The notes: a model not told the origin generated them from the sequence alone. Positions 16,940 through 27,259 are shown, counted from the stretch's first letter. The stretch is DNA of 64,000 nucleotides from Amycolatopsis sp. FBCC-B4732 (GCF_023008405.1 NZ_CP095376.1:582001-646000), one strand, 5' to 3'. Program-made: numbers and translations.

Positions 16940-18526
16940 ATGACCACCAACAGCTCGACGCCCCCAGGCGAGCGGGCGGGCAAGAAGGAGTGGATCGGCC
17001 TCGCCGTCCTCATCCTCCCGACCCTCCTGCTGTCGCTCGACCTGAGCGTCCTCATCCTGGCGATCCCGCACGTCACCGCGGACCTGCACCCCAGCAGCGC
17101 GCAGATGCTGTGGATCGTCGACATCTACGGCTTCACCATCGCCGGACTCCTCGTCACCATGGGCAACCTCGGTGACCGCATCGGGCACCGCAAACTGCTG
17201 ATGATCGGCGCCGCGCTGTTCAGCGTCGCCTCGGCGGTGGCGGCCTGGTCGTCCAGCGCGGAGATGCTGATCGCCGCCCGCGCGGGGCTCGGCATCGCCG
17301 GCTCCACGCTGATGCCCACGATGCTGGGCCTGATCTCCACGATGTTCCGCAACGCGAAGCAGCGGGCGGTCGCGATCAGCGTCCAGACGAGCTTCTTCAT
17401 GGTCGGCATGGCGATCGGCCCGCTGGTCGGCGGCGTCATGCTGTCGGCGTTCTGGTGGGGTTCGGTGTTCCTGCTCGGCCTGCCGGTGATGGGGCTGCTG
17501 CTGGTCGTCGCCCCGATCCTGCTGCCCGAGCACCGGGCCGCCGGCGCCGGCGGCTTCAAGCTCGACCTGGTCAGCATCGTGCTGTCGATGGCCACCATCC
17601 TGCCGGTCGTCTACGGCCTCAAGGAACTGGCGCGCGGCAGCTCGGTCGTGGTGTCGCTGGTGGTCCTCGCGGCGGGCCTGCTCTTCGGGGTGGCGTTCGT
17701 CCGGCGGCAGCGCCGGCTCGCCGACCCGCTCCTGGACGTGCGGCTGCTCGGCCGCCCGGCCTTCAGTGGCGCGCTGGGCATGATGCTGCTCGGCGGCTCC
17801 ACGATCAGCGGCATCATCCTGCTGTTCAACCAGTACCTGCAGCTGGTGCTCGGCCTGTCGCCGCTGAACTCCGGCCTGTGGCTGATCCCGTACACCGTCG
17901 GCATGGTGGCGGGGTACATGGTCTCGCCGGGCCTGGCCCAGCGGTTCCGCCCCGCCGTCGTCATCGCCGGCGGGATGCTGGTGTCCCTGGTCGGGTTCGT
18001 GCTCCTCACGCAGGTGCCGGCGAGCGGCGGGCTGGTCATCACGGTGCTCGGCACGGTCCTCGCGACCGCCGGCCTCTCGCCGATGCTCGTGCTGGGCATC
18101 GGCCTGGTGATGGGTTCTGCGCCGCCGGAGAAGGCCGGGGCGGCGGGCGCGATTTCGCAGACGAGCAACGAGCTCGGGGTCGCCCTCGGGATCGCCGTGT
18201 TCGGGTCCATCGCCACGGCCGTCTACCGCGGCGTGGCCGAGGTCCCGGCCGGGGTGCCGTCGGACGTCGCCGCGGCCGCCCGCGAGGGCATCGCCGAAGG
18301 CACAGCCGCGGCCGGCACGCTGCCCGGTGACCTCGCCGGGCAGCTGCTGACCGCCATCCGCGAGGCCTTCACCAGCGGGTTCGCCGGGGCGGCCGTGGCG
18401 TGCGCGGTGCTCATGGTGGTGCTCGCGACGGTGGCCCTGCTGCTGTTCCGGCACGTGCCGAAGAGCGGCCAGGAACCCGCCCCGGCTCCCGAGGAGGAGA
18501 AGGTCCCGGCCGCCGAAACCGTGTAG
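16940..18526 (+). CDS. MFS exporter, DHA2 (14-helix) family
   Basis: A 528-residue drug:proton antiporter of the QacA/SmvA/EmrB type. It has about fourteen hydrophobic segments, with GLLVTMGNLGDRIGHRK in the 2-3 loop, the family motif region LDLSVLILAIPHV in helix 1 and GSTLMPTMLGLISTMF in helix 4. AAGGGG stands upstream of the ATG at 16940. It is divergent from a glycosyltransferase and convergent with a C-methyltransferase, ending 4 bp from it. A self-resistance or product-export role is the natural reading. Confidence 0.86.
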   Translation: MTTNSSTPPGERAGKKEWIGLAVLILPTLLLSLDLSVLILAIPHVTADLHPSSAQMLWIVDIYGFTIAGLLVTMGNLGDRIGHRKLLMIGAALFSVASAVAAWSSSAEMLIAARAGLGIAGSTLMPTMLGLISTMFRNAKQRAVAISVQTSFFMVGMAIGPLVGGVMLSAFWWGSVFLLGLPVMGLLLVVAPILLPEHRAAGAGGFKLDLVSIVLSMATILPVVYGLKELARGSSVVVSLVVLAAGLLFGVAFVRRQRRLADPLLDVRLLGRPAFSGALGMMLLGGSTISGIILLFNQYLQLVLGLSPLNSGLWLIPYTVGMVAGYMVSPGLAQRFRPAVVIAGGMLVSLVGFVLLTQVPASGGLVITVLGTVLATAGLSPMLVLGIGLVMGSAPPEKAGAAGAISQTSNELGVALGIAVFGSIATAVYRGVAEVPAGVPSDVAAAAREGIAEGTAAAGTLPGDLAGQLLTAIREAFTSGFAGAAVACAVLMVVLATVALLLFRHVPKSGQEPAPAPEEEKVPAAETV

Positions 18527-18530
18527 TCCT

Positions 18531-19679
18531 TCAGCCGTCGACGACGCGAGGTTCCGGGAGCGGGACGATGAACCGCCCCCGGAACCCGTCGGCGCGCAGC
18601 AGGGAAATCAGCTCGTCGGCGATGTGCCACGACAGCAGCAGCGCGTACTCCGGCTGATCGGGGCCGCACAAGCGATCCTGCGCCACCACGGGGAGGTGCG
18701 CACCGGGGGAGAACCGGCCGATCTTGCGCGGGTTGACCTCTGAAACGAACTCGAGGTCGGCCGGGCCGAGCCCGCAGTAGGTCAGCAACGTCGTCGCCCG
18801 CGCCGGAGACGTCGCGGCCGCGACGCGCGAACCGTCCCGCGTCACCTCGGCCAGCAGGCCGCGCAGGCGTTCACGGTGGTCGGCCACGCGCGCGGCGAAC
18901 TTCCGGTAGACCGCTTCTTCTTGCAGCCGCAGGGGTTTCTCGAACTCCCGCAACGCGGCCACCGAGCTGTCCACTGCGTACTTGCCCGCTAAGCCGGCGT
19001 GGACGCGGAGCGATCCGCCGCGCGTGGGAACCCGCTCGACGCGGAAGACCTCGAGCCCGTGCGGGGCGAACGCCGCTTCGAGCGCCGTCAGCGAGTAGTA
19101 CCGCGGGTGCTCGTGGTAGAAGAAGTCGTACTGCAGCGTCTCGAGGAGATCCGGCAGGTAGTGCGACTCCGAGACGAACAGTCCGTCCTCGCGCAGGATC
19201 GCGCGCACCCCGCTCAGGAAGTCGGCCGGGTCCCCGACGTAGGCCAGCGTGTTCACCGCGGCGACGATGTCCACAGGGGGCAGTCGCCGGGCGGTCTCGG
19301 CGCCGAAGAACTCCCGGATGACCGGAGCCGTGCCGAAGCCGTTCGGGTCGACGCCGAGCACGTCGAGCCCGCGGGCGGCCAGTTCGGCGAGCAGCACCCC
19401 GTGGTTGCTGCCGATCTCGACGACCGAAGCGCGCGGGTACGCGGTGGCGAGGTCCGCCGCCAGGTCGCGCAGGTGCCGCCGGTAGCTGCCGGTCACCCCG
19501 TCGAGGTGGTGGTAGTCGCCGGAGAACAGCACGCGTTCGCTCACCGGCGTCACGATCTGGACCAGGCCGCAGCGCGGGCAGAACGCGAGGTCGAGCGGCC
19601 ACGACGGCTCGGCTGCCGCGTCGGCGGGGAACAAGCAGGCCGGCTGCGGCCCGAGCGAGAGGAACTCACGGACCGCCAC
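18531..19679 (-). CDS. Three-domain sugar C-methyltransferase (TylCIII-like), copy 1; start unclear
   Basis: A C-methyltransferase of the Methyltransf_13/25/14 architecture used for NDP-hexose C-methylation: an N-terminal zinc-binding domain, a central SAM domain (VVEIGSNHGVLLAELAARGLDVLGVDP) and a C-terminal domain with YCGLG and the ending PLPEPRV. The paralogue at 22479 starts with CQTC, and here the matching CRTC lies upstream of the only obvious start, GTG 19679. In frame, homology continues to a GTA at 19712 overlapping the P450 stop, with no ATG, GTG or TTG in between. The true start is therefore unresolved. The body of the protein and its family are clear. Confidence 0.8.
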   Translation of the reverse strand: MAVREFLSLGPQPACLFPADAAAEPSWPLDLAFCPRCGLVQIVTPVSERVLFSGDYHHLDGVTGSYRRHLRDLAADLATAYPRASVVEIGSNHGVLLAELAARGLDVLGVDPNGFGTAPVIREFFGAETARRLPPVDIVAAVNTLAYVGDPADFLSGVRAILREDGLFVSESHYLPDLLETLQYDFFYHEHPRYYSLTALEAAFAPHGLEVFRVERVPTRGGSLRVHAGLAGKYAVDSSVAALREFEKPLRLQEEAVYRKFAARVADHRERLRGLLAEVTRDGSRVAAATSPARATTLLTYCGLGPADLEFVSEVNPRKIGRFSPGAHLPVVAQDRLCGPDQPEYALLLSWHIADELISLLRADGFRGRFIVPLPEPRVVDG

Positions 19680-19708
19680 GCCCGGGCACGTCCGGCAGGT
19701 GCCGACGG

Positions 19709-20962
19709 CTACCGCGCACCGCCGGGGGTGAAGGCCACCGGCAGGCGCTTGATGCCGTTGATCATCGGCGACGTCAGCCGGGCCGGCTCGCCCGTCGAGT
19801 GCAGGTCCGGGAGCCGGGTCAGCAGCTCGCGGAACATCACGCCGATCTCCAGCCGGGCCAGGTGCGCGCCGAGGCAGAAGTGCGGGCCCGGGCCGCCGTA
19901 GCCGATCTGCGGGTTCGGGTCGCGGCGCACGTCGAAGCCCGCGGGGTCGGTGAAGTACTTCGGGTCCCGGTTGGCGGCCCAGTAGTACATCATCACCTTG
20001 TCGCCGGGGACGAGCAGCTGACCGGAGAGCTCGACCGGCTCGGCGTCCTCGGCGATCGTGCGCCGCTGCGCGATGACCGGCGTCGTCCAGCGGACGATCT
20101 CCTCCACCGCGGTCGGCGTCACGCCGTCGAGGTCGGCCAGCCAGGCTTCGCGCTGCTCGGGGTGCTGCGTCAGCAGGTGGATGCCCCAGGTGATCGCGTT
20201 GCGGGTGGTCTCGGTGCCGGCGCCGGTGAGCAGGATGAAGAACTGGGCCAGCTCGTTCGGCGTCAGTGACTCGCCGTTGACCTCGGCGGTCATCAGCTGC
20301 GAAATCATGTCGTCGGTGGGGTTTTCGGCGCGCTTGGCGGCCAGCTCGTGCAGCAGGTTGGTCAGCTCCTGCACGGCCTTGAACAGCGCCTCGAACGCGT
20401 CTTCGCCCTCGGGGACGTACTCCGGGTCCTGGACGCCCATCATCTTGTTCGTCTGGTCGAAGACGAACTGCTGGTTGGCCTCCGGCACGCCCATCATGTC
20501 GCAGATGATGCGCAGCGGGAGCTTCGCGGCGATGTCCTCGACCGCGTCGCACTCGCCGCGGTCGATCACCTCGTCGACGATCTGCTTGGCCACCTGGGCC
20601 ACGTTGTCGTGCAGCGACTTGATCTTCTTGTTGGTGAAGCCGCGCGAAACGATGCGGCGCAACCGGGCGTGCCGGGGGTCGTCCATCGAGATCATCGACT
20701 GGTCGAGGAACTCCGCCGGCATGTCGACCGGGGTGGCGTTGCCCTTGCCGGAGATGAACGTGCCCGGGTTGCGGCTGGCGAAGAGGATGTCGTCCATCTT
20801 GGTCACCGCGTAGTAGCCGCGGCCGCGCGCCAGCGAGCCGAACTCCGGCTCTTCGAAGAACGGCAGCCCCGGCCGGGCCCGCAGCTCGTCGAACGCGGCG
20901 TGCCGGAAATCGAGGGGCTTGGCCCAGAAGCCTTCGAAATCGGAAAGGTCGATCGTGGTCAT
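19709..20962 (-). CDS. Cytochrome P450
   Basis: A 417-residue bacterial P450. It has the oxygen-binding helix motif TGAGTETTRN, an EEIVR segment for the ExxR pair and the heme loop GYGGPGPHFCLGAHLARLE with the ligand at about Cys363. The overall sequence is like the actinobacterial CYP124/125/142 neighbourhood, which oxidise sterol or terpenoid side chains; that similarity is only approximate. The ATG at 20962 follows GGAGG by 8 nt. It overlaps or abuts the C-methyltransferase start and is the first gene of a two-gene minus-strand unit. Redox partners are not encoded nearby. Confidence 0.91.
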   Translation of the reverse strand: MTTIDLSDFEGFWAKPLDFRHAAFDELRARPGLPFFEEPEFGSLARGRGYYAVTKMDDILFASRNPGTFISGKGNATPVDMPAEFLDQSMISMDDPRHARLRRIVSRGFTNKKIKSLHDNVAQVAKQIVDEVIDRGECDAVEDIAAKLPLRIICDMMGVPEANQQFVFDQTNKMMGVQDPEYVPEGEDAFEALFKAVQELTNLLHELAAKRAENPTDDMISQLMTAEVNGESLTPNELAQFFILLTGAGTETTRNAITWGIHLLTQHPEQREAWLADLDGVTPTAVEEIVRWTTPVIAQRRTIAEDAEPVELSGQLLVPGDKVMMYYWAANRDPKYFTDPAGFDVRRDPNPQIGYGGPGPHFCLGAHLARLEIGVMFRELLTRLPDLHSTGEPARLTSPMINGIKRLPVAFTPGGAR

Positions 20963-21150
20963 GTTTCCGGCCTCCACGCCCAAAGTACGGTGTAGGACCG
21001 ACTATCGCAGAGACCGGTGCTCGAGCGCGCCTTCGAGGTTGCGCGCGAGGGCGGCACGCCGGGAGACGCCGCCACCGCACGGCGAGTTGAAGAGTGAGAC
21101 CGGAATATCAGCTTCGGCTGCCTCGAGCGATCCCAAGAGCAGGAGCCGGC

Positions 21151-22326
21151 ATGGCGCAAACTGTGGAAGTACCCCTCGAGCCCCACCACCTGGGGGCGCC
21201 GAGGAAACTCGATTCGTTGACCGGCTTGCGGTTCTACGCCGCGTTCGTCGTGTTCCTCTTCCACACGGGGATCATGATGAACCCGGCGCTGCCGACCGGG
21301 CCGATCAACCCGTTCGCCGACGTGGACGTCGCGAAGTGGTACGGCGCGATCTTCGGGACCGGCGGCTTCGTCGGCGTGTCCTTCTTCTTCGTGCTCAGCG
21401 GGTTCGTGCTGTCCTGGTCGGTGAAGCCCGGCGAGCGCGCGCGGGCGTTCATCCGCCGCCGTCTGGTGAAGGTGTTCCCGAACCACCTGGCGATGTGGGT
21501 CGCGGCGATGGTGCTGTTCGCGGCCGCGTACACGAGCTGGAAGGCGTGGCTGCCCAACCTGTTCCTGGTGCACCCGTGGTTCCCGGACTTCAGCATTGCG
21601 ATGAGCGTCGACACCCCGTCGTGGTCGCTCGGCGGCGAGCTGCTGTTCTACATGCTGTTCCCGCTGATCATCCGCCCGATCCTGCGGATGGGCACCCGCC
21701 GCCTGTGGCTGTGGGCGGGGATCATGGTCGCCGGGCTGTTCGCCTACCAGCTGATCGCGACCTTCGTCGTGCCGAGCGACGGCGCCAACCCGAACATCCC
21801 GATTTCGCCGCTGCAGTACTGGTTCGGCTACTTCCTGCCGGTCGGCAGGCTGTTCGAGTTCGTGCTGGGCGCCGTGCTGGCCCGGATCGTGCTCGCCGGC
21901 AAGTGGATCGGCATCAAGCCGGCCGTGTCGGTCGTGTTCATGGTCGTCGGGTACGTCGCTTCGATGTTCGTGCCGTTCCAGTTCTCGCTGAACTTCGCGA
22001 CGCTGATCCCGATCGCGGTGATGGTGGCGTCGTTCGCCAACGCGGACCTGCACGGCACGCGCACGCGGCTGCGCGGCCCGATCGCCGTCTGGCTCGGCAA
22101 CGTGTCCTTCGGGTTCTACCTGTCCCAGGGCGTGACGATCTTCTACCTGCGGTCCTTGATGGGCAACGCCGTGCTGAGCACGCCGCTCGCGATCCTCACG
22201 CTGATCGGCCTGTTCGTCGTGACGCTGTTCGTCGGCTGGCTGCTCTACCGGTTCGTGGAGACGCCGATGATGCGCCGGTTCAGCCGGGCCCGTCCGGCGC
22301 GGATCCCCGCACCCCGCGCGAGCTAG
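21151..22326 (+). CDS. Membrane acyltransferase (acyltransferase 3 family)
   Basis: A 391-residue multi-spanning acyltransferase of the OafA/MdmB/CarE type, with about ten hydrophobic segments. The family opening LDSLTGLRFYAAFVVFLFH contains the catalytic-type His, and SFFFVLSGFVLSW and WSLGGELLFYMLFPL are typical. AGGAG lies before the ATG. Relatives in macrolide clusters put acetyl, propionyl or isovaleryl groups on a sugar or hydroxyl of the finished compound. Beside two glycosyltransferases and C-methyltransferases, O-acylation of an attached sugar is likely. Confidence 0.87.
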   Translation: MAQTVEVPLEPHHLGAPRKLDSLTGLRFYAAFVVFLFHTGIMMNPALPTGPINPFADVDVAKWYGAIFGTGGFVGVSFFFVLSGFVLSWSVKPGERARAFIRRRLVKVFPNHLAMWVAAMVLFAAAYTSWKAWLPNLFLVHPWFPDFSIAMSVDTPSWSLGGELLFYMLFPLIIRPILRMGTRRLWLWAGIMVAGLFAYQLIATFVVPSDGANPNIPISPLQYWFGYFLPVGRLFEFVLGAVLARIVLAGKWIGIKPAVSVVFMVVGYVASMFVPFQFSLNFATLIPIAVMVASFANADLHGTRTRLRGPIAVWLGNVSFGFYLSQGVTIFYLRSLMGNAVLSTPLAILTLIGLFVVTLFVGWLLYRFVETPMMRRFSRARPARIPAPRAS

Positions 22327-22337
22327 CGCTTTCCCGA

Positions 22338-22457
22338 GCGGCCCCGTCACCCCCGTGGTGGCGGGGCCGCTTTCGTGCCGCCGTCCCCGCCGCTGTCCGT
22401 GCGGACGCGGGAAAGCCACCGGCCCCGCCCCTCCGGAGAGGGACGGGGCCGGTGGCT
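22338..22457. terminator. Two stacked hairpin terminators
   Basis: A first inverted repeat, GCGGCCCCG..CGGGGCCGC ending in TTTCG (about 22338-22373), follows the acyltransferase. A second, AGCCACCGGCCCCG..CGGGGCCGGTGGCT (22414-22457), precedes the convergent methyltransferase end. Each fits one of the two converging genes. Confidence 0.65.
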
Positions 22458-22478
22458 GCCCGTACGGCGGGTGCGGCC

Positions 22479-23699
22479 TCAGCGCTCGAGGATCCGCGGC
22501 TCCGGCAGCGGCTCGATGAGCGTGCCCCGGAAGCCTTCGTTGCGCAGGTTGGTGATGACCTCGTCGGCGATGTGCCACGACATCAGCAGCGCGTACTCCG
22601 GCTGGTTGTCCCCGGCCAGCTCCTGCTGGCTGATGATGGGGATGTGCGTGCCGGGGAACAGCTTGCCGATCTTGCGCGGGCTGATCTCGGAGACGACGTC
22701 GATGTCGTCCGGGCCGAGGCCGCAGTAGTTCAGCATCGTGACCGCGCGGCCTGGCGCGGACGCCGCCGCGACGCGCGCGCCGGTGTTCTTCAGGAACCGG
22801 ACCAGCTCGTTGAGCTTCTCGCGGTGCTGTTCGACGCGCTCGGCGAACTGCGTGTAGATCATCGAGTCGCGCAGCTTGAGGGAGTCCTCGAGCTCGCGCA
22901 GTTCGACGACCGACTGGTCGACCTCGTGCTCGCCGACGAAGCCGGCGTAGACCCGGATCGACCCGCCGTGGGTCGGGATCCGCTCGATCTTGACCGTCTC
23001 CAGGCCGTGCCGGCGGAACGCCTCGTCCAGCGCGGTCACCGAGTAGTACCGGGAGTGCTCGTGGTAGGCGAAGTCGTACTGGAGGGTCTCCAGCAGGTCC
23101 ACGAGGTAGTGCGACTCGGTGACGAACAGACCGTCGTCCTTGAGGAGCGCGGTCACGCCGTCCAGCACGTCGTGCAGGTTGGTGACGTGCGCGAACACGT
23201 TGAGCGCGACGACGAGGTCGGTCTTGCCGCGGGTGGCGGCGAGGTCGGCCCCGACGGTCGAGCTGAAGTAGTCCTTGACCACCTGGGAACCGGCGGCGGT
23301 CACCTGGCCGACCGGGTCGACGCCGAGGACGTCGAACGAGCGCGCGGCCAGCTTGTCCAGCAGGCTGCCGTCGTTGCTGCCGAACTCGACGACGGACCGG
23401 CCGTCGGTCGAGTCGAACAGGCCCGCGAGCGTGTCGGCGAGCCCCTGCAGGTGCTCGTGGTAGCCGGCGGTGAGGCCGGCGAGGTGGTGGTAGTCGCCCG
23501 AGAACAGGATGCGCTCGCTGACCGACTCCAAGACCTGCACCAGGCTGCACTGTTCGCAGAAACCCAGTTCGAGTGGCCAGAGGCGTTCGTTCTCCGCTTC
23601 TTCCCGGTTCGCCGGGAAATGGAACGAAGGCTGCTGGCCGAGTGAGAGGAACTTGCGGACCTCCACGTCCCCACACGTCTGGCAGAGCGTTTTACTCAC
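22479..23699 (-). CDS. Three-domain sugar C-methyltransferase (TylCIII-like), copy 2
   Basis: A 406-residue C-methyltransferase. The zinc-binding CQTC..CEQC pairs lie in the first 60 residues, the SAM motif VVEFGSNDGSLLDKLA in the middle, and a C-terminal domain holds NYCGLGPDD and the ending PLPEPRI. It is clearly paralogous to the 18531 gene along its full length (SERxLFSGDYHHL, SESHYL..LLETLQYDF.YHEH.RYYS). GTG start behind AAGGAG. In characterised cases these enzymes methylate C-3 or C-5 of a keto-hexose bound to dTDP. Two copies suggest two C-methylations, or methylation of two different sugars. Confidence 0.88.
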   Translation of the reverse strand: MSKTLCQTCGDVEVRKFLSLGQQPSFHFPANREEAENERLWPLELGFCEQCSLVQVLESVSERILFSGDYHHLAGLTAGYHEHLQGLADTLAGLFDSTDGRSVVEFGSNDGSLLDKLAARSFDVLGVDPVGQVTAAGSQVVKDYFSSTVGADLAATRGKTDLVVALNVFAHVTNLHDVLDGVTALLKDDGLFVTESHYLVDLLETLQYDFAYHEHSRYYSVTALDEAFRRHGLETVKIERIPTHGGSIRVYAGFVGEHEVDQSVVELRELEDSLKLRDSMIYTQFAERVEQHREKLNELVRFLKNTGARVAAASAPGRAVTMLNYCGLGPDDIDVVSEISPRKIGKLFPGTHIPIISQQELAGDNQPEYALLMSWHIADEVITNLRNEGFRGTLIEPLPEPRILER

Positions 23700-23786
23700 G
23701 ACCTACTCCTTCGGGCTAGCCGTACGGTGCTCCGGTGGACAAACGTACGGCGGCCGCTTCCGCGCAGGCGTCTCCGCGATTGCGCG

Positions 23787-24833
<1,047 letters not shown>

Positions 24834-25481
24834 TCAGGCCGCCGGCCGGTCGCGGTCGAGCAGTTCCATCACGACGTCCACTTCGGACCGGTCGAGCGCG
24901 CTCATGTACCGGCGGAGCAGCACCCGCTCCTCGCCGGACGCTCCTTCGCCGCCCGCGTCGGGCAGGTGCCGTTTCATCGTCGACCGCGCCCGCTGCAGCG
25001 CGCTGTTGGCCGATGGGACGCTGATCGCGAGCACGTCCGCGCACTCCTTGGCCGACCACCCGAGCACGTCGCGAAGCACGAGCACCGCGCGCTGCTTGGG
25101 CGGCAGGTGCTGCAGGGCGGTGAGGAACGCCAGCTCGAGCACTTCCCTGGCGAGCACGGCGGCGTCCGCACCCGGCGTGCTCGGCTCGGGGCCGCCGGCG
25201 TCGAGCTCGCCGGCGGCCGGCTGCCGGGCGAGGTGGTCGAGGCAGCAGTTGGTGGCGATCCGGTACAGCCAGGCCCGGAAGGTCGAGCGGCCGGCGTACT
25301 GCTCGCGCTTGTGCCACGCGCGGAGGAAGGTCTCCTGCACCATGTCCTCGGCCTCGTCGTAGGACCCGAGCAACCGGTGGCAGTGGACGCGCAGCTCGTG
25401 CCGGTGCCGTTCGAGCAGCCTCCCGAACGCCCGCTCGTCGCTCACGGCGACGGCGCTGGTCCGGCCCGGTCTGTCGTCCAC
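24834..25481 (-). CDS. ECF sigma factor, C-terminally shortened
   Basis: A 215-residue sigma-70 family factor. Region 2 has LLGSYDEAEDMVQETFLRAWHKR and FRAWLYRIATNCCLDHLARQP. Region 4 has LPPKQRAVLVLRDVLGWSAKECADVL..SVPSANSALQRARSTM. Close relatives (TIGR02960-type) are about 320-330 residues and carry a C-terminal SnoaL-like domain; here the protein enters the first helix of that domain (LLRRYMSALDRSEVDVVMELL) and stops. GTG 25481 is chosen for the GGGGAG 8 nt upstream. It is the only transcription factor-like gene in the accessory region and may control nearby operons. Confidence 0.82.
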   Translation of the reverse strand: MDDRPGRTSAVAVSDERAFGRLLERHRHELRVHCHRLLGSYDEAEDMVQETFLRAWHKREQYAGRSTFRAWLYRIATNCCLDHLARQPAAGELDAGGPEPSTPGADAAVLAREVLELAFLTALQHLPPKQRAVLVLRDVLGWSAKECADVLAISVPSANSALQRARSTMKRHLPDAGGEGASGEERVLLRRYMSALDRSEVDVVMELLDRDRPAA

Positions 25482-25957
25482 TCGTCGTACTCCCCTCACA
25501 TCCCCGGTCCAGGCTCGCAGCGCGGCGGACGCCGCCCTACTCCTCGGTTGCGGTCCGCGATCGGGTGACCCGGGCGGCCCGCGCTCGCGCACGGGCGGTG
25601 ACAAGGGGCGTGTGCCCGGTGTCCGGCGTGCGGAGGGGGCTTTTCCGAGCGCCGGCCGAGCGGAGGGCAGGCGCTCCTTCTCCCGCGGTGCGGTCCCGCC
25701 CAGCCGGCGCCCCGGGCGGCCCGCGCTCGCGCACGCGTTTCTCCCAGGTTGCGGTCCCCGGCCCCGGTGGTCGCGGTCAGTCCGCGACCGGACACGTCTG
25801 GTGAACGTCCTTCCGGCCCGTTGATCAGTGGCGGGTGCCCCTCGGCCCGCCGGCACGTCTCCCGTAGTGCCCTTCGCCGCTCGGCAACGCGGGAGATGTG
25901 CCGGTCGATCAGCTCCCGCACGATGAGGTGGTTGACGCCGATGGCCGGGAGGAAGTC
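25482..25957. other. 476-bp divergent intergenic region with 23-bp direct repeats
   Basis: No convincing gene is seen between the sigma factor and the MFS gene. Two identical 23-bp copies beginning CGGGCGGCCCGCGCTCGCGC lie at 25571-25593 and 25713-25735, 142 bp apart, and GGTTGCGGTCC also occurs twice nearby. Open frames crossing it are arginine- and proline-rich shadows of the GC content. It must hold promoters for both divergent genes. Confidence 0.5.
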
Positions 25958-27259
25958 GTGTCACCAGGATTGGGAGCCGCCGCCGGGACGCCGCCGGCCG
26001 ACACGGCGAGCCGGGCCGAGCTGTCCGCGCGGCGGCGTGGGATGTTGGCGTTGTTCACCACCGCCACCCTGATGAACGCCGCCATGGCCGCCGTCGCGCC
26101 GACGAGCACCATCTGGGCCGAACCGTACGTCGGTGTCATGTGGAGCGCGTTCCCGCAGACGCTGACCATCCTCGGCACCGGTCTCGGGGCACTGCTGCTC
26201 GTGCGGGCCACGTCGTGGCTGGGCTGGCGGGCGAGCCTGATGGTCGCCTTCGCCGTCGGGACGCTCGGGGGCCTGATCTGCTTCACCGCGACGCTGATCG
26301 AGAGCATTCCCCTGCTGGACGCGGGGATGTTCGTGCTCGGCCTCGGCGTCGGCGGTTCGATCGTCTCGCGGTACGCGGCCGCTGAGCTCTACCCGAAGCA
26401 CCGCAGCGGGTACGCGCTCGGGCTGGTCGTCGCCGCCGGTGCGGTGGGCTCGGTCGGCGGCCCGCTGCTGCTGGCCCCGATGAGCTCGCTGATGGGGAAG
26501 TTCGGCCTGCCGGAGCTGTCCGGACCGTTCCTGCTCGCCGCGGTGGTCAGCGCGGTGGCCGGGCTCGGCGGCATCACGCTGCCGCGGCACAAGGCCCCGC
26601 GCGGGGAAGGCTCGCAGCTGGCCGTGCTCGGCTCGGTGTTCCGCTCGAGCTCGGCGCGGATGCTGCTGCTGGTCATGATCGTCAGCCAGCTCATCATGGT
26701 CGGGATCATGACCGCGGCCCCGATGGACATCATCCTGAAGGACGGCACGCTGGTCGTCGTGGGCGCCGCGCTCGCCGCGCACGCCGGCGGCATGTTCGTC
26801 TTCGCCCCGCTCACCGGCTGGATGATCGACCGGGTCGGCGCGCGCAAGGTGATGTTCGCCGGCCTGGCGGTGCTCGTGCTCGCCGCCGCGATCGGCGCGG
26901 GCTCCACGATGTCGCACACGGTGCTCGGCTCGATCTCGCTGTTCCTGCTCGGCTACGGCTGGAACCTCGGGTTCATGGCGGGCAGCCGCACGCTCGCGAC
27001 GACGCTGTCCTCGAACGGCCAGGGCCAGGTCGTCGGCGCGGTCGACGCCGTCGTCTGGTGCGTCTCGGCGACCGGCACCATCGGCGGCACCGCCTTGCTC
27101 GGCGCCGGCGGGTACTCGATCATGGCCGAGATCATGGGGATCCTGCCGATCGTCGCCTTCCTGCTGCTGCTCCGCAGCCGCCCGGTCGCGGCGGTCTCGC
27201 CGGCCGCCGCCCCCACGGGCGAGGCCGGGACCCCCGAACGCGCCGACGAAGCTGCCTGA
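25958..27259 (+). CDS. MFS transporter
   Basis: A 433-residue major facilitator with about twelve hydrophobic segments. Marks include RRRGMLALFTTATLMNAAMAAVAPT at helix 1, the SRYAAAELYPKHRSGYALGLVVAAGAVGSVGGPLLLAP stretch around helices 4-5, and GWMIDRVGARK in the loop after helix 8. The GTG start follows GGGAGGAA. The next gene, a flavin oxidase, begins 22 bp downstream, so they are likely one transcript. The substrate is unknown; the pairing suggests export or uptake linked to the oxidase product. Confidence 0.82.
   Translation: MSPGLGAAAGTPPADTASRAELSARRRGMLALFTTATLMNAAMAAVAPTSTIWAEPYVGVMWSAFPQTLTILGTGLGALLLVRATSWLGWRASLMVAFAVGTLGGLICFTATLIESIPLLDAGMFVLGLGVGGSIVSRYAAAELYPKHRSGYALGLVVAAGAVGSVGGPLLLAPMSSLMGKFGLPELSGPFLLAAVVSAVAGLGGITLPRHKAPRGEGSQLAVLGSVFRSSSARMLLLVMIVSQLIMVGIMTAAPMDIILKDGTLVVVGAALAAHAGGMFVFAPLTGWMIDRVGARKVMFAGLAVLVLAAAIGAGSTMSHTVLGSISLFLLGYGWNLGFMAGSRTLATTLSSNGQGQVVGAVDAVVWCVSATGTIGGTALLGAGGYSIMAEIMGILPIVAFLLLLRSRPVAAVSPAAAPTGEAGTPERADEAA

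Noticed and set aside
19709..20962. P450-like activator protein for the EryCIII-type glycosyltransferase
   Set aside because: The heme Cys loop, oxygen-binding helix and ExxR region are all intact, so it should be a working P450.
25496..25921. Arginine-rich minus-strand protein before the MFS gene
   Set aside because: No ribosome site or recognisable domain. Composition fits a GC-driven shadow frame over repeats.
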